In this document: positions 1 to 8,049 of the stretch, one piece after another
How the letters are laid out: the number at the start of each line of letters is the position of its first letter
How positions within the stretch are numbered: the first letter of the stretch is position 1
Assembly (NCBI RefSeq): GCF_000931445.1
Contig: NZ_CP010849.1
Location: 6,572,001-6,636,000, forward strand
Direction: 5' to 3'
Origin: Streptomyces cyaneogriseus subsp. noncyanogenus
GTDB lineage: Bacteria; Actinomycetota; Actinomycetes; Streptomycetales; Streptomycetaceae
Length of the DNA stretch: 64,000 nucleotides
The notes under the pieces: model-generated
Database searches by the model: none
The model's input: only the letters and a program-made list of their open reading frames with translations
Told to the model about the DNA's origin: nothing
Made by a program: the position numbers and the translations under genes

Positions 1-384
1 GGCGGCCGGCGCGGCGAGATCCGCGACGGCGAGGCCGTCGGCACCCGCGAGGACACGGCGGCGCGGGAGGAGACGGCTTCCGGCCGGGTGGCCGATGACG
101 AGCCGGACCGGTACGAGGAAGAGGAACGCCACGAGAGCGAGGAGGAGCCCCTGCACGCCGAGGAGGAAGCCCCGTACGGGGAGGAGGAAGCCCCGTACGG
201 GGAGGAGGGCGTCGCCTGCGCGGAGGAGCCCGAGGAAGAGCCCGAGGAGGCGGAGGAGGCCGTGTACGAGGACGACGCGTACGCGTACGACGACGCGGGG
301 GTGGACGCGGACCGGATCGAGGCCGAGGACACCTGCGCCTACCGTGACGAGGACGCGTACGCCGACCAGGGGGGCCGCCGATGA
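1..384 (+). CDS. Acidic C-terminal part of a gas-vesicle operon protein (5' end outside window)
   Basis: Frame 1 is open from the first base to a TGA at 382-384, so this is the 3' end of a longer gene. The visible 127 residues are extremely rich in Glu and Asp, with a duplicated EEEAPYG heptad and a DDAYAYDD-like stretch, and look disordered. The stop overlaps the gvpJ start in an ATGA motif, so the gene belongs to the gas-vesicle operon that follows. In known Streptomyces clusters gvpZ or another small accessory gene sits at this position, but no recognisable domain is visible here, so I do not name it. Translational coupling to gvpJ is inferred from the overlap. Confidence 0.75.
   Translation, partial: GGRRGEIRDGEAVGTREDTAAREETASGRVADDEPDRYEEEERHESEEEPLHAEEEAPYGEEEAPYGEEGVACAEEPEEEPEEAEEAVYEDDAYAYDDAGVDADRIEAEDTCAYRDEDAYADQGGRR
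160..201 (+). repeat. 21-bp perfect tandem duplication inside the acidic gene
   Basis: Two identical 21-bp units lie at 160-180 and 181-201, encoding EEEAPYG twice. The unit length is a multiple of three, so copy number can vary without breaking the frame. It looks like a slippage-prone coding repeat in a disordered tail. Confidence 0.85.
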
Positions 385-707
385 CGACTCCCGGCCGGCT
401 GCCCGAACCCTATGGCCAGGGACAGGGCGCCAACCTCGCCGACATCCTGGAGCGGGTACTCGACAAGGGTGTCGTCATCGCGGGCGACATCCGGATCAAC
501 CTGCTCGACATCGAACTGCTCACCATCAAACTGCGGCTCGTCGTCGCCTCCGTCGACAAGGCCAAGGAGATGGGTATCGACTGGTGGGAGAGCGACCCGG
601 CGCTCTCCTCCAACGCCAGGCACAAGGAACTCGCCCGGGAGAACGCCGAACTGCGCGCCCGTCTGGCGGAACTGGAACCGGGCCGCGCACCGGAGGAGTC
701 ACCATGA
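381..707 (+). CDS. gvpJ: Gas vesicle structural protein, GvpA/J family
   Basis: The 108-residue protein carries the GvpA-family core at about residues 19-70: LADILERVLDKGVVIAGDI, then a hydrophobic beta/helix segment ending near MGIDWW. A charged C-terminal helix (RENAELRARLAELE) follows. GvpA-family proteins build the gas-vesicle shell; GvpJ and GvpS paralogues are thought to act in nucleation or at the tips. The ATG overlaps the previous stop (ATGA), and the stop overlaps the gvpL start (ATGACC at 704). The name gvpJ rather than gvpS rests on the usual Streptomyces order J-L-S-K and on its length, so the letter is less certain than the family. Confidence 0.85.
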   Translation: MTTPGRLPEPYGQGQGANLADILERVLDKGVVIAGDIRINLLDIELLTIKLRLVVASVDKAKEMGIDWWESDPALSSNARHKELARENAELRARLAELEPGRAPEESP

Positions 708-1525
708 CCGGACTGCGGTACGTCTACGCCGTCTGCCGCCCCTTCGGCGCGGCCCTGCAAGCCCAGCTCACCGGGGTGGCGGGTGATCCGCCCCGGGTGC
801 TGCACCACCACGATCTGGTGGCCGTGGTCAGCCATGTGCCCGAGGCGGACTTCTCCGAGGAGGCGCTGCGGGCCCATCTGGAGGACCTGGACTGGCTCGC
901 CTCGACCGCCCGCGCCCACCAGCAGGTCATCGACGCGCTGACCGCCGTCACCACACCGCTGCCGCTCCGGCTCGCCACCGTCTTCCGGGACGACAGCGGC
1001 GTCCGGGTGATGATGGAGGAACGGGAGGACTACTTCCGCCGCACCCTCGACCGGCTGGAGGGGCGGGTGGAGTGGGGCGTCAAGGTGTACGTCGAGTCCG
1101 ACCCCGAGCAGGGCGCCCTGGCGGAGCGGCCGGCCGGGAAACCGGCGTCGGGCCGCGACTATCTGCGGCGGCGCAGCATGCGGTCGCGGGCCCATGAGGA
1201 CATGTGGCAGCGGGCCGAGGAATTCGCGACCCGGCTCCACCGGACCCTGTCCGAGCGGGCCGAGGACACCCGGCTGCACGCGCCGCAGAACACCGCGCTC
1301 TCCGGCGCCGCCGGCCGGAACGTCCTCAATGCCGCCTATCTGGTGGGGCGGGACGTCTCCGAGGAATTCGTGGAAATGGTGGACCGGACGAAGGACGAGG
1401 CCCCGGGAATTCGCGTGGAACTCACCGGCCCCTGGGCGGCGTATTCCTTCGCCGGAGAGGAGTCCCGGGAAGGGAACGCCGGAGAGAGCCGTCCGCGGGA
1501 CACCGGCGCCGGGGAGGCATCGTGA
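704..1525 (+). CDS. gvpL: Gas vesicle protein GvpL/GvpF family
   Basis: The 273-residue product begins MTGLRYVYAVCRP, the typical start of GvpF/GvpL proteins, and continues with the family pattern around DLVAVVSHVPEADF and a His/Glu-rich helical half (LPLRLATVFRDD near residue 90). GvpF/L proteins are soluble accessory factors thought to bind GvpA during nucleation. The ATG at 704 overlaps the gvpJ stop, and the stop overlaps the GTG of the next gene, so J-L-S are translationally coupled. The C-terminal 25 residues are a Gly/Glu/Ser-rich tail. F versus L naming follows gene order; family assignment is firm. Confidence 0.88.
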   Translation: MTGLRYVYAVCRPFGAALQAQLTGVAGDPPRVLHHHDLVAVVSHVPEADFSEEALRAHLEDLDWLASTARAHQQVIDALTAVTTPLPLRLATVFRDDSGVRVMMEEREDYFRRTLDRLEGRVEWGVKVYVESDPEQGALAERPAGKPASGRDYLRRRSMRSRAHEDMWQRAEEFATRLHRTLSERAEDTRLHAPQNTALSGAAGRNVLNAAYLVGRDVSEEFVEMVDRTKDEAPGIRVELTGPWAAYSFAGEESREGNAGESRPRDTGAGEAS

Positions 1526-1704
1526 CCATCGTCGAACGCCGTGAGATCGCCCTGGTGGACCTGCTCGACCGGCTCCTGGCCGGCGGGGTGGTCATCACGG
1601 GCGACATCACGCTGCGCATCGCGGACGTCGATCTGGTCCGCATCGATCTCAACGCGCTGATCAGTTCGGTCAACGCCAATGTGCCGTCACCGTGGGGGGA
1701 GTGA
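1522..1704 (+). CDS. gvpS: Short GvpA-family gas vesicle protein (GvpS type)
   Basis: This 60-residue protein starts with GTG at 1522, overlapping the gvpL stop as GTGA. Almost its whole length is the GvpA-family core: ALVDLLDRLLAGGVVITGDI followed by an LxRIAD-VDLVRIDL stretch. It has no C-terminal extension, which separates it from the longer paralogue at 381-707. Its hydrophobic, amphipathic composition fits a shell-associated minor component. The gvpS label follows the order gvpJ-L-S-K known from Streptomyces. Confidence 0.8.
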   Translation: MTIVERREIALVDLLDRLLAGGVVITGDITLRIADVDLVRIDLNALISSVNANVPSPWGE

Positions 1705-1705
1705 G

Positions 1706-1990
1706 GTGAGCGAACACCGCAACCGTGTCGAGTTCGCACCGGACACCGTCGAACGCGATCTGATCAAACTGGTGCTGACCGTGGTGGAACTGCTGCGCCA
1801 GCTCATGGAACGCCAGGCGCTGCGCCGTTTCGACGAGGGAGACCTGAGCGAGGACCAGGAGGAGCGGATCGGGCTCACCCTCATGCTGCTCGAGGACCGG
1901 ATGGCCGAGCTGCGGGAGCGCTACGGACTGCGGCCCGAGGACCTGAATCTGGACCTCGGGCCGCTCGGGCCGCTGCTGCCCCGGGAGTGA
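1706..1990 (+). CDS. gvpK: Gas vesicle protein GvpK
   Basis: A GTG at 1706, two bases after the gvpS stop, opens a 94-residue protein with the GvpK signature: VERDLIKLVLTVVELLRQLMERQALRR, then LSEDQEERIGLTLMLLEDRM and the C-terminal RYGLRPEDLNLDLGPLGPLL. GvpK is an accessory protein present in every gas-vesicle cluster and is predicted to be helical. It is the last gene of the operon; a small reverse-strand gene follows 44 bp downstream. The closely spaced GTG was preferred over upstream in-frame codons because it is directly coupled to gvpS. Confidence 0.9.
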   Translation: MSEHRNRVEFAPDTVERDLIKLVLTVVELLRQLMERQALRRFDEGDLSEDQEERIGLTLMLLEDRMAELRERYGLRPEDLNLDLGPLGPLLPRE

Positions 1991-2034
1991 CCCTCCCGGG
2001 GCGGCGGGGCCGTGCTCTCGCGCCGCCTCCTACG

Positions 2035-2205
2035 TCACCACCTGTACCAGCGCCCCCTGCCGCCGTTCGCGGAGGTGCCGCGGGCCACGAAGCCCAGCAG
2101 CCACAGCACCAGAACGGCCAGGGCAATCCACCAGAGCACCTTCACGGCGAATCCGGCGCCGAACAGGATAAGCGCGAGAAGCAATACGAGCAGAAGCGGA
2201 ACCAT
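2035..2205 (-). CDS. Small hydrophobic membrane protein
   Basis: The 56-residue protein MVPLLLVLLLALILFGAGFA... has two hydrophobic segments (about residues 2-20 and 22-42) separated by a Lys, then a Gly/Arg/Trp tail. It resembles the small 'hydrophobic protein' family (DUF5670-like) widespread in Streptomyces. The ATG at 2205 was chosen because AGGAGG lies about 8 bases upstream; a longer frame starting at 2244 lacks a good ribosome site. No enzymatic motif is present, and a membrane stress role is only a guess from its relatives. Confidence 0.8.
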   Translation of the reverse strand: MVPLLLVLLLALILFGAGFAVKVLWWIALAVLVLWLLGFVARGTSANGGRGRWYRW

Positions 2206-2247
2206 AATGTGAACCTCCTGCCGTACTGGTTTCCCGAAATTCACCGA

Positions 2248-3069
2248 TCAGGCTTCCTTTCTGCACAGAATTTCTCCGTGCAGCACACTGAACCAGCCGT
2301 CGGGCTGTTTTCCCCATTCCCGCCAGGCCGCGGAGACGGCCCGCAGTTGCGCGTCGGTCGCGTGCCCGCCGCCGGTGGCCTGGGCGGCGTAGGCGGACGC
2401 CACGGTGCGCTCGGCCCACAGATCGCTCCACCACCGCCGTTCCCCGGGGGTGGCGAAGGTCCAGGTGCCGGATGTCGCCGTGACGTCGGTGAAGCCCGCC
2501 CGCAGCGCCCACGACTTCAGCCGGCGCCCGGCGTCCGGCTCGCCCCCGTTGGCGCGGGCCACCCGGCGGTACAGGTCCAGCCAGGCGTCCATGCCCGCCG
2601 AGGCGGGGTACCAGGTCATGGCGGCGTAGTCCGAGTCGCGGACGGCGACGAATCCGTTCGGCCTGGTCACCCGCCGCATCTCGCGCAGCGCCCGCACCGG
2701 GTCGCCCACGTGCTGGAGCACCTGGTGGGCGTGGACGACGCAGAAGGTGTCGTCCGGGTAGTCCAGGGCGTGCACGTCCGCCACGGCGAAGTCGACGTTG
2801 TCCAGTCCCCGCCCGGCGGCCGTGGCCCGGGCCTGCTCCAGGACCTCCGGGGCCCGGTCGACGCCCGTGACGTGCCCGTCCGGCACCAGGGCCGCGAAGT
2901 CGGCGGTGATCGTGCCCGGACCGCACCCGACGTCGAGGATCCGCATGCGGGGCTCGAGCCGGTCCAGCAGGTACGGCGCGGAGTTGGCCGCGGTGCGCCA
3001 GGTGTGCGAGCGCAGCACCGACGGATGGTGCCCGTGCGTGTAGACGGCGGTCTCCTGCGGCTTCGGCAT
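2248..3069 (-). CDS. Class I SAM-dependent methyltransferase
   Basis: This 273-residue protein has the Rossmann-type SAM-binding signature ILDVGCGPGTITADF at about residues 44-58, an acidic motif II (VTGVDRAP), an aspartate before the adenine pocket (VADVHALDY), and motif III near LREMRRVTRPNGF. It belongs to the UbiE/Methyltransf_11/25 group; the substrate cannot be read from sequence. The ATG at 3069 has GAGAGGGG just upstream on the minus strand, whereas an in-frame upstream ATG (3147) has none. It lies immediately upstream of the small membrane gene on the same strand, 42 bp apart. Confidence 0.85.
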   Translation of the reverse strand: MPKPQETAVYTHGHHPSVLRSHTWRTAANSAPYLLDRLEPRMRILDVGCGPGTITADFAALVPDGHVTGVDRAPEVLEQARATAAGRGLDNVDFAVADVHALDYPDDTFCVVHAHQVLQHVGDPVRALREMRRVTRPNGFVAVRDSDYAAMTWYPASAGMDAWLDLYRRVARANGGEPDAGRRLKSWALRAGFTDVTATSGTWTFATPGERRWWSDLWAERTVASAYAAQATGGGHATDAQLRAVSAAWREWGKQPDGWFSVLHGEILCRKEA

Positions 3070-3205
3070 GGCTGGTCCCCTCTCCGGCGGCACGTCGCGC
3101 CGGTGCGCGGACATCCCCGATGACCCGTGCACCGCGACGGACGTCACGCTACGCGCCGATACCGGAATATGAGACCGCCGTATCGCAATGTGGGCTGATG
3201 AGCTG

Positions 3206-4720
3206 TCAGGTGCCGGCGGGCGCCGGTCGGCTGCCCGGCAGCGGCCGGTAGACGGTGAGCGCCTCGGGGAGCTTCTCCAGCGTCAGGTCGCCCCGGGTCT
3301 CGGTGATCTCCCCGTCGTAGGCCAGGAGCGTGCCGTCGGCGACACCGGTCAGGTGCAGGCGGCCCACCTGCACCGCGGCGTGGGCGGGGGAGCGGGTGAG
3401 CGGTCCGGCCAGGGCCGCCGACAGCAGCCGCAGGGCGGGCCGGCGGCCGCCGTGCACCACCCGGACGTCGAGCTGTCCGTCGGCGAGGTCCATCCGGCGG
3501 CCCGGGGCCAGGCCCATGCGGTGGTAGGTGCCGTTGCCGGCGAACAGCATCCACAGCGGGTGGGAACGGCCCTTCACCTCGGCGTGGAGCGGGTGCCGGT
3601 CGGCGCGCAGCACCCGTACGGCCGCCAGCACCCCGGCCGGCCAGCCGCCGATCCGGTGCGACCAGCGCTCCCGCTCGCGCACCAGCTCCGGGTAGACCCC
3701 GAGGCTGAAGGTGTTCAGGAAGATCCCCTGCCGGTCGCCCGACGAGAACCGGCCCACGTCCACCCGCACGCCCTCGCCCCGGACCACCGCCCGGCACAGG
3801 CTGCGCACGTCCTCCACGCCCAGGTCGTACGCGAAGTGGTTGAGCGTCCCGCCGGGCAGCACCGCCAGCGGCAGGCCGTGGCGCAGGGCGATCCGGGCGG
3901 CGGCGTTCACGGTGCCGTCGCCGCCGCACACCCCGAGCACCCGGGCCCGGCCCGCGGCCCTCTCCAGCTCCGCGCCCACCTCGTCCGGGTCGCATTCGAC
4001 GACCTCCGCCCGGGGCAGCGCGTCGGACAGGGCCCGCACCCGGTCCGCGGTGCCCGACCCGCGGTTGGCCACCATGACCAGGCCCTCGCCCTCGGGCAGC
4101 GCGGGCACGTCCGCGCGGGGCCGGGCCGGCGGGACGATCTGGGCGCGGGTGGGGACCAGACCCCGTACGGCGAACGCGGCGCCCGCGCCGAGGGCCGCCC
4201 CGGCCAGCACATCGCTCGGGAAGTGGACACCGGTGTAGACCCGGGAGACGGCGACCGCGGCGGCCACCGGGGCCACCGCCGCCCCCCAGGCCGGCGACTC
4301 CAGCGCCACGCCGGTGGCGAACGCGGCGGCCGAGGCGGCGTGCCCGGACGGGAAGGACGTCGTGATCGGCTGCCGTTTCAGCCGCCGGACGAGGGGCACC
4401 GGGTCCAGCACCGGACGGGGGCGGCGGACGCTGCGCTTGCCGAGGGTGTTGATGGTCAGGGAGGCCAGCCCCAGCGAGGCGAGACCGCGCGCGGCGGCCC
4501 GGCGGGCTCTCGGGGTGCGGGAGGCGGCCAGCGCGGCGGCGGCCGCGCACCACAGCACACCGTGGTTGGCGCTGCGGCTCAGGCGCGGCAGCAGATGGTC
4601 GGCGCCGGGCCAGTGGCGGGCGGCGACGGCCTCGAACAGCCGGCGGTCCAGCTCCAGGAAGCCGTCGCGGACGGGGTGCGGGCCGGGCGCCGGGGCGGTG
4701 AGGTCTACGTCGGGGCTCAT
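3206..4720 (-). CDS. PAP2 phosphatase - diacylglycerol kinase fusion
   Basis: This 504-residue protein fuses two lipid-phosphate modules. Residues about 30-190 are a membrane PAP2 phosphatase with the three motifs K95-RSVRRPRP, PSGH (124-127) and SR-VYTGVHFPSD (159-170). Residues about 210-500 form a diacylglycerol/sphingosine kinase-type catalytic domain with GGDGT (266-270) and PGGTLNHFA (289-297). Such fusions are known in actinobacteria and could interconvert phosphatidate and diacylglycerol, or recycle undecaprenyl lipids. The start at 4720 has a close GGGAGG. The gene is divergent from the ABC-F gene and shares the repeat-bearing intergenic region. Confidence 0.9.
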   Translation of the reverse strand: MSPDVDLTAPAPGPHPVRDGFLELDRRLFEAVAARHWPGADHLLPRLSRSANHGVLWCAAAAALAASRTPRARRAAARGLASLGLASLTINTLGKRSVRRPRPVLDPVPLVRRLKRQPITTSFPSGHAASAAAFATGVALESPAWGAAVAPVAAAVAVSRVYTGVHFPSDVLAGAALGAGAAFAVRGLVPTRAQIVPPARPRADVPALPEGEGLVMVANRGSGTADRVRALSDALPRAEVVECDPDEVGAELERAAGRARVLGVCGGDGTVNAAARIALRHGLPLAVLPGGTLNHFAYDLGVEDVRSLCRAVVRGEGVRVDVGRFSSGDRQGIFLNTFSLGVYPELVRERERWSHRIGGWPAGVLAAVRVLRADRHPLHAEVKGRSHPLWMLFAGNGTYHRMGLAPGRRMDLADGQLDVRVVHGGRRPALRLLSAALAGPLTRSPAHAAVQVGRLHLTGVADGTLLAYDGEITETRGDLTLEKLPEALTVYRPLPGSRPAPAGT

Positions 4721-4780
4721 GCCTCCCGCCTACCCTGCCGGGAGGGTTTCCTGCCGGGCCGCGCGGCGGCGCCGGGCCGC

Positions 4781-4886
4781 GGCACCGGTGCGAAATCCGT
4801 TTGCCGGGCGGACGGCACCGGTGCGAAATCCGTTTGCCGGGCGGACGGCACCGGTGCGAAAACCGTTTGCAGGGCGGCCGGCACCG
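4781..4886. repeat. 33-bp tandem repeat (three copies plus a stub) before the ABC-F gene
   Basis: Near-identical 33-bp units begin at 4781, 4814 and 4847, with a truncated fourth beginning at 4880. Each unit opens with the palindrome gcaccggtgc and contains cgaaatccgtttgccgggcg. They fill the intergenic region between the divergent PAP2-kinase gene (start 4720) and the ABC-F gene (start 4904). The unit is a multiple of three and in frame with the ABC-F start, but no convincing ribosome site supports translation of the repeats. Confidence 0.9.
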
Positions 4887-4903
4887 TCACACAATCGCTC
4901 CCC

Positions 4904-6523
4904 ATGGGACATCTCGAAGCGGCGCACCTGGAGTACCACCTGCCCGACGGGAGGGCGCTGCTGGGGGATGTGTCCTTCCGGGTGGGGGAGGGGGCGGTCG
5001 TCGCCCTCGTCGGACCCAACGGCGCCGGCAAGACCACCTTGCTGCGGATGCTGGCGGGCGAGCTCGGGCCGCACGGCGGCAGCGTCGCCGTGAGCGGCGG
5101 CCTCGGCGTGATGCGGCAGTTCGTGGGGTCCGTCAGGGACGACACGACCGTACGCGACCTGCTGGTGTCCGTGGCGCCGCCCCGGATCCGCGAGGCCGCG
5201 CGGGCCGTCGACGCCGCCGAGCACGCGGTCATGACCGTCGACGACGAAGCCGCCCAGCTCGCCTACGCGCAGGCGCTGGCCGACTGGGCGGAGGCCCGCG
5301 GATACGAGGCCGAGACGCTGTGGGACATCTGCACCACCGCAGCCCTGGGCGTGCCCTACGACCGGGCCCAGTGGCGGCAGGTGCGCACGCTGTCCGGCGG
5401 CGAGCAGAAGCGGCTGGTGCTGGAGGCGCTGCTGCGCGGCCCCGACGAGGTGCTGCTGCTCGACGAGCCCGACAACTACCTCGACGTCCCCGGCAAGCGC
5501 TGGCTGGAGGAGCGGCTCACCGAGACCCGCAAGACGGTGCTGTTCGTCTCCCACGACCGCGAACTCCTCGCCCGCGCCGCCCAGAAGATCGTCTCCCTGG
5601 AACCGGGTCCGGCGGGCGCGGACGCGTGGGTGCACGGCGGCGGTTTCGCCACCTACCACCAGGCGCGGCGCGAGCGGTTCGCCCGCTTCGAGGAGCTCCG
5701 CCGGCGCTGGGACGAGAAGCACGCCCAGCTGAAGAAGCTCGTCCTGACGCTCCGCCAGGCGGCCTCCAACAGCGACGACATGGCCTCCCGCTACCGCGCC
5801 GCCCAGACCCGGCTGCGCAGGTTCGAGGAGGCCGGCCCGCCGCCGGAACCGCCGCGCGAGCAGGACATCAGGATGCGGCTGAAGGGCGGCCGGACCGGCG
5901 TACGGGCCATCACCTGCCAGGGGCTGGAGCTGACCGGCCTGATGAAACCGTTCGACCTGGAGGTCTTCTACGGCGAACGCGTCGCCGTCCTCGGCTCCAA
6001 CGGCTCCGGCAAGTCCCACTTCCTGCGTCTGCTCGCCGGCGGCGACGTGGCCCACACGGGCCGGTGGAAACTGGGGGCGCGCGTCGTCCCCGGGCACTTC
6101 GCGCAGACCCACGCCCACCCCGAGCTCCAGGACCGCACGCTGCTGGACATCCTGTGGCGGGAGCACGCCCAGGACCGGGGCGCCGCCATGTCCCGGCTGC
6201 GCCGCTACGAGCTGACCGCCCAGGCCGAGCGGACCTTCGGCCGGCTGTCGGGCGGCCAGCAGGCCCGCTTCCAGATCCTGCTGCTGGAACTGGAGGGCGC
6301 CACCGCCCTGCTGCTGGACGAGCCGACCGACAACCTCGACCTGGAATCGGCCGAAGCCCTCCAGGAAGGTCTGGAGGGCTTCGAGGGCACGGTGCTCGCG
6401 GTCACCCACGACCGCTGGTTCGCCCGCTCCTTCGACCGGTTCCTCGTCTTCGGCAGCGACGGCCGGGTCCGCGAGACGCCGGAACCGGTGTGGGACGAGC
6501 GGCGGGTGGAACGGGTCCGCTGA
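4904..6523 (+). CDS. ABC-F family ATPase (ribosome-associated)
   Basis: The 539-residue protein has two ATP-binding cassettes and no membrane segments. Cassette 1 has Walker A GPNGAGKTT (about residues 38-46), signature LSGGEQKRL and Walker B LLLLDEPDNYLD. Cassette 2 has GSNGSGKS (about 365), LSGGQQARF and LLLDEPTDNLD. The linker between them is helical and charged (RRRWDEKHAQLKKL). This is the ABC-F layout, whose members act on the ribosome in translation control or antibiotic resistance. Which subclass it belongs to is not clear. The ATG at 4904 directly follows the 33-bp repeats, so repeat-based regulation is possible. Confidence 0.9.
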   Translation: MGHLEAAHLEYHLPDGRALLGDVSFRVGEGAVVALVGPNGAGKTTLLRMLAGELGPHGGSVAVSGGLGVMRQFVGSVRDDTTVRDLLVSVAPPRIREAARAVDAAEHAVMTVDDEAAQLAYAQALADWAEARGYEAETLWDICTTAALGVPYDRAQWRQVRTLSGGEQKRLVLEALLRGPDEVLLLDEPDNYLDVPGKRWLEERLTETRKTVLFVSHDRELLARAAQKIVSLEPGPAGADAWVHGGGFATYHQARRERFARFEELRRRWDEKHAQLKKLVLTLRQAASNSDDMASRYRAAQTRLRRFEEAGPPPEPPREQDIRMRLKGGRTGVRAITCQGLELTGLMKPFDLEVFYGERVAVLGSNGSGKSHFLRLLAGGDVAHTGRWKLGARVVPGHFAQTHAHPELQDRTLLDILWREHAQDRGAAMSRLRRYELTAQAERTFGRLSGGQQARFQILLLELEGATALLLDEPTDNLDLESAEALQEGLEGFEGTVLAVTHDRWFARSFDRFLVFGSDGRVRETPEPVWDERRVERVR

Positions 6524-6547
6524 CCCGCCGCCCGGGCCGGCGGGCGC

Positions 6548-7675
6548 TCACTTCCAGCGCAGGAGGGCGCCCAGACCGCCCACCGGGGCGTCGGCCTCCT
6601 CGGCCGCGTCCGGCGGCAGCGCCGGGGTCACCGCGATCGCCGGGGCGCCGGTCATCACGGCCGAGCGCAGCAGGGCGTCGTCCGCGCGGGCGGACCAGGA
6701 GTGCTGCTCGCCCAGCGTCTTCAGCTCCGTACGGCGCACCGCGAGCTGGTCCGCGTCCTCGCCGATCCACACCTCGCGGTGCGTGTCGGGGCCCTGGGGG
6801 ATGATCAGCAGCTCGTCGATGCGGTGTTCGCGGGCGGCCTCGACCAGCGCGGGCACACCCTCCACCGCGGCGGCCCGCCCCTCGCCGTCCGGGGTGCGGG
6901 CGGCCAGGAACTTGTCCAGGTCCTCCTGGGTCCGGGCGCGTACGTGCTCGGCGCGCAGCCGCTCCACCTCGTCGTCGAGCAGCCGGCTGCCGGCGCCCCG
7001 CGTGGCCTCGACCACGCAGTTCTGCAACCGCTTGGGCAGCCGCTCGTGGACCGCCCGCCGCTCCCGGTCGTCACCGACCAGGATCAGCAGGTCGGCGCCG
7101 GTCTCCTCCTGGCACACCGCGAGCGCGTCGGCGACCTCCGCCGCATTGTGCTCCCAGGTGTTCTCCACCCGGAGCTGGAAATGGCGCTCCGACCAGTCCA
7201 CGCTGCTCGTCCGGTGCACCGGCCACTCCCGGCCGGTGACACCGCCCGCCTCCCGGCTGCCCAGGGCGCTGCGCAGCTCGAAGTCGGCGCCCTTGCGGTC
7301 GATGTACGCCACCACGCACACCGGGTCCTCGCCCATCAGCTCCAGCAGCGGCGAGACATGCGGCAGGGGCGCCCAGTGGGCGGTGGTGCCGCCCTGCGGG
7401 GGGCGGGCCAGCGGCGGGTCGAGGACGACCCGGCCGGCGCGGGCGAACAGGGCGCGGCCGTGCGGGTCGGAGGAGTGACGCAGGTCGTCCACCGCCTCCT
7501 GCACGGCCCGGCAGGTCGCCTCGTCGGCGCCCTGTGCCGCGAGCTCCCGGGCCACCGCTCCGGCCGTGAGCTGCCGCTCGCGCGCGGTGTCCTCCGCGTG
7601 CCGGGAGAGGTCGACGTACACGGAGGCCCAGGGGCCGGGCTGCTCGTACAAGGGGTGCAGAAAGGCGAGATCCAT
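6548..7675 (-). CDS. Rv2629-like bacterial eRF1/Vms1-type protein (baeRF family)
   Basis: The 375-residue protein matches the length and layout of mycobacterial Rv2629: an N-terminal domain with WASVYVDLSRHAEDT, a central RNase-H-like eRF1 domain 2 region around AYIDRKGADFEL and ADLLILVGDDRERRAV, and a C-terminal L7Ae-like domain ending in LLRSAVMTGAPAIAVTPALP. The family is related to eRF1/Vms1 proteins that act on stalled peptidyl-tRNA or the ribosome; the exact bacterial function is unsettled. The ATG at 7675 follows GGGAG on the minus strand. It is divergent from the DUF6158-like gene and has a SigB-type promoter candidate 48 bp upstream. Confidence 0.82.
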   Translation of the reverse strand: MDLAFLHPLYEQPGPWASVYVDLSRHAEDTARERQLTAGAVARELAAQGADEATCRAVQEAVDDLRHSSDPHGRALFARAGRVVLDPPLARPPQGGTTAHWAPLPHVSPLLELMGEDPVCVVAYIDRKGADFELRSALGSREAGGVTGREWPVHRTSSVDWSERHFQLRVENTWEHNAAEVADALAVCQEETGADLLILVGDDRERRAVHERLPKRLQNCVVEATRGAGSRLLDDEVERLRAEHVRARTQEDLDKFLAARTPDGEGRAAAVEGVPALVEAAREHRIDELLIIPQGPDTHREVWIGEDADQLAVRRTELKTLGEQHSWSARADDALLRSAVMTGAPAIAVTPALPPDAAEEADAPVGGLGALLRWK

Positions 7676-7722
7676 GGCTCCCTCCCGGATGCCGCTCGGG
7701 GGTGGTAGTGCTCCCGGGCCGG

Positions 7723-7747
7723 GTACCCGGCCCGCATGAACGAACAC
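7723..7747 (-). promoter_or_regulatory. Candidate SigB-type promoter for the Rv2629-like gene
   Basis: Read on the minus strand, GTGT is followed by exactly 15 bases and GGGTAC, matching the GNNT-N14-16-GGGTAC/T consensus described for Streptomyces SigB. The -10 lies about 48 bp before the ATG at 7675. The GGGTACCC core is palindromic, so the + strand also shows GGGTAC just before the gene at 7736, although without a correctly spaced -35. Confidence 0.45.
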
Positions 7748-8014
7748 GACGAGCGGGAGATCACCGCGACCGGGATCGATCCGGACCGGCTGGACGACCA
7801 GCAGCTCATGAAGGAGCTGGAGAACATCCACCGCACGCGGCACGACACACTGCTGTACGGCTCGAACGACGCGCTGCGGGCCCACAACGAGCGCATGGCG
7901 CAGCTGGAGGGCGAATGGCTGCGCCGCAACCCCCGCCGTCCGGTCGCCGCGGGCCGCACCCGCGAAGGGGCCCGGGAGCGGGGCTGCGGGCAGTCGGCGA
8001 CTCCCGGCGTGTGA
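7736..8014 (+). CDS. DUF6158-like small conserved actinobacterial protein
   Basis: The 92-residue protein begins MNEHDEREITATGIDPDRL, then DDQQLMKELENIHRTRHDTLLYGSNDAL and RMAQLEGEWLRRNP. This pattern is typical of a small helical family (DUF6158) common in Streptomyces and other actinobacteria. No catalytic residues or membrane segments are seen, and the function is unknown. The ATG at 7736 lies only ten bases after a GGGTAC element, so the transcript may have a very short leader. A strong palindromic terminator lies 180 bp downstream. Confidence 0.75.
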   Translation: MNEHDEREITATGIDPDRLDDQQLMKELENIHRTRHDTLLYGSNDALRAHNERMAQLEGEWLRRNPRRPVAAGRTREGARERGCGQSATPGV

Positions 8015-8049
8015 ACGGTCCGGGCGTTCCCGGCGCCCGTCCGCCCCTG

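Noticed and set aside
4781..4886. CRISPR-like array
   Set aside because: The repeats are adjacent with no spacers and no cas genes are nearby.
3188..4903. Upstream extension of the ABC-F frame
   Set aside because: The reading frame stays open but overlaps the PAP2-kinase gene on the other strand and has no ribosome site; the ATPase domains begin right after 4904.
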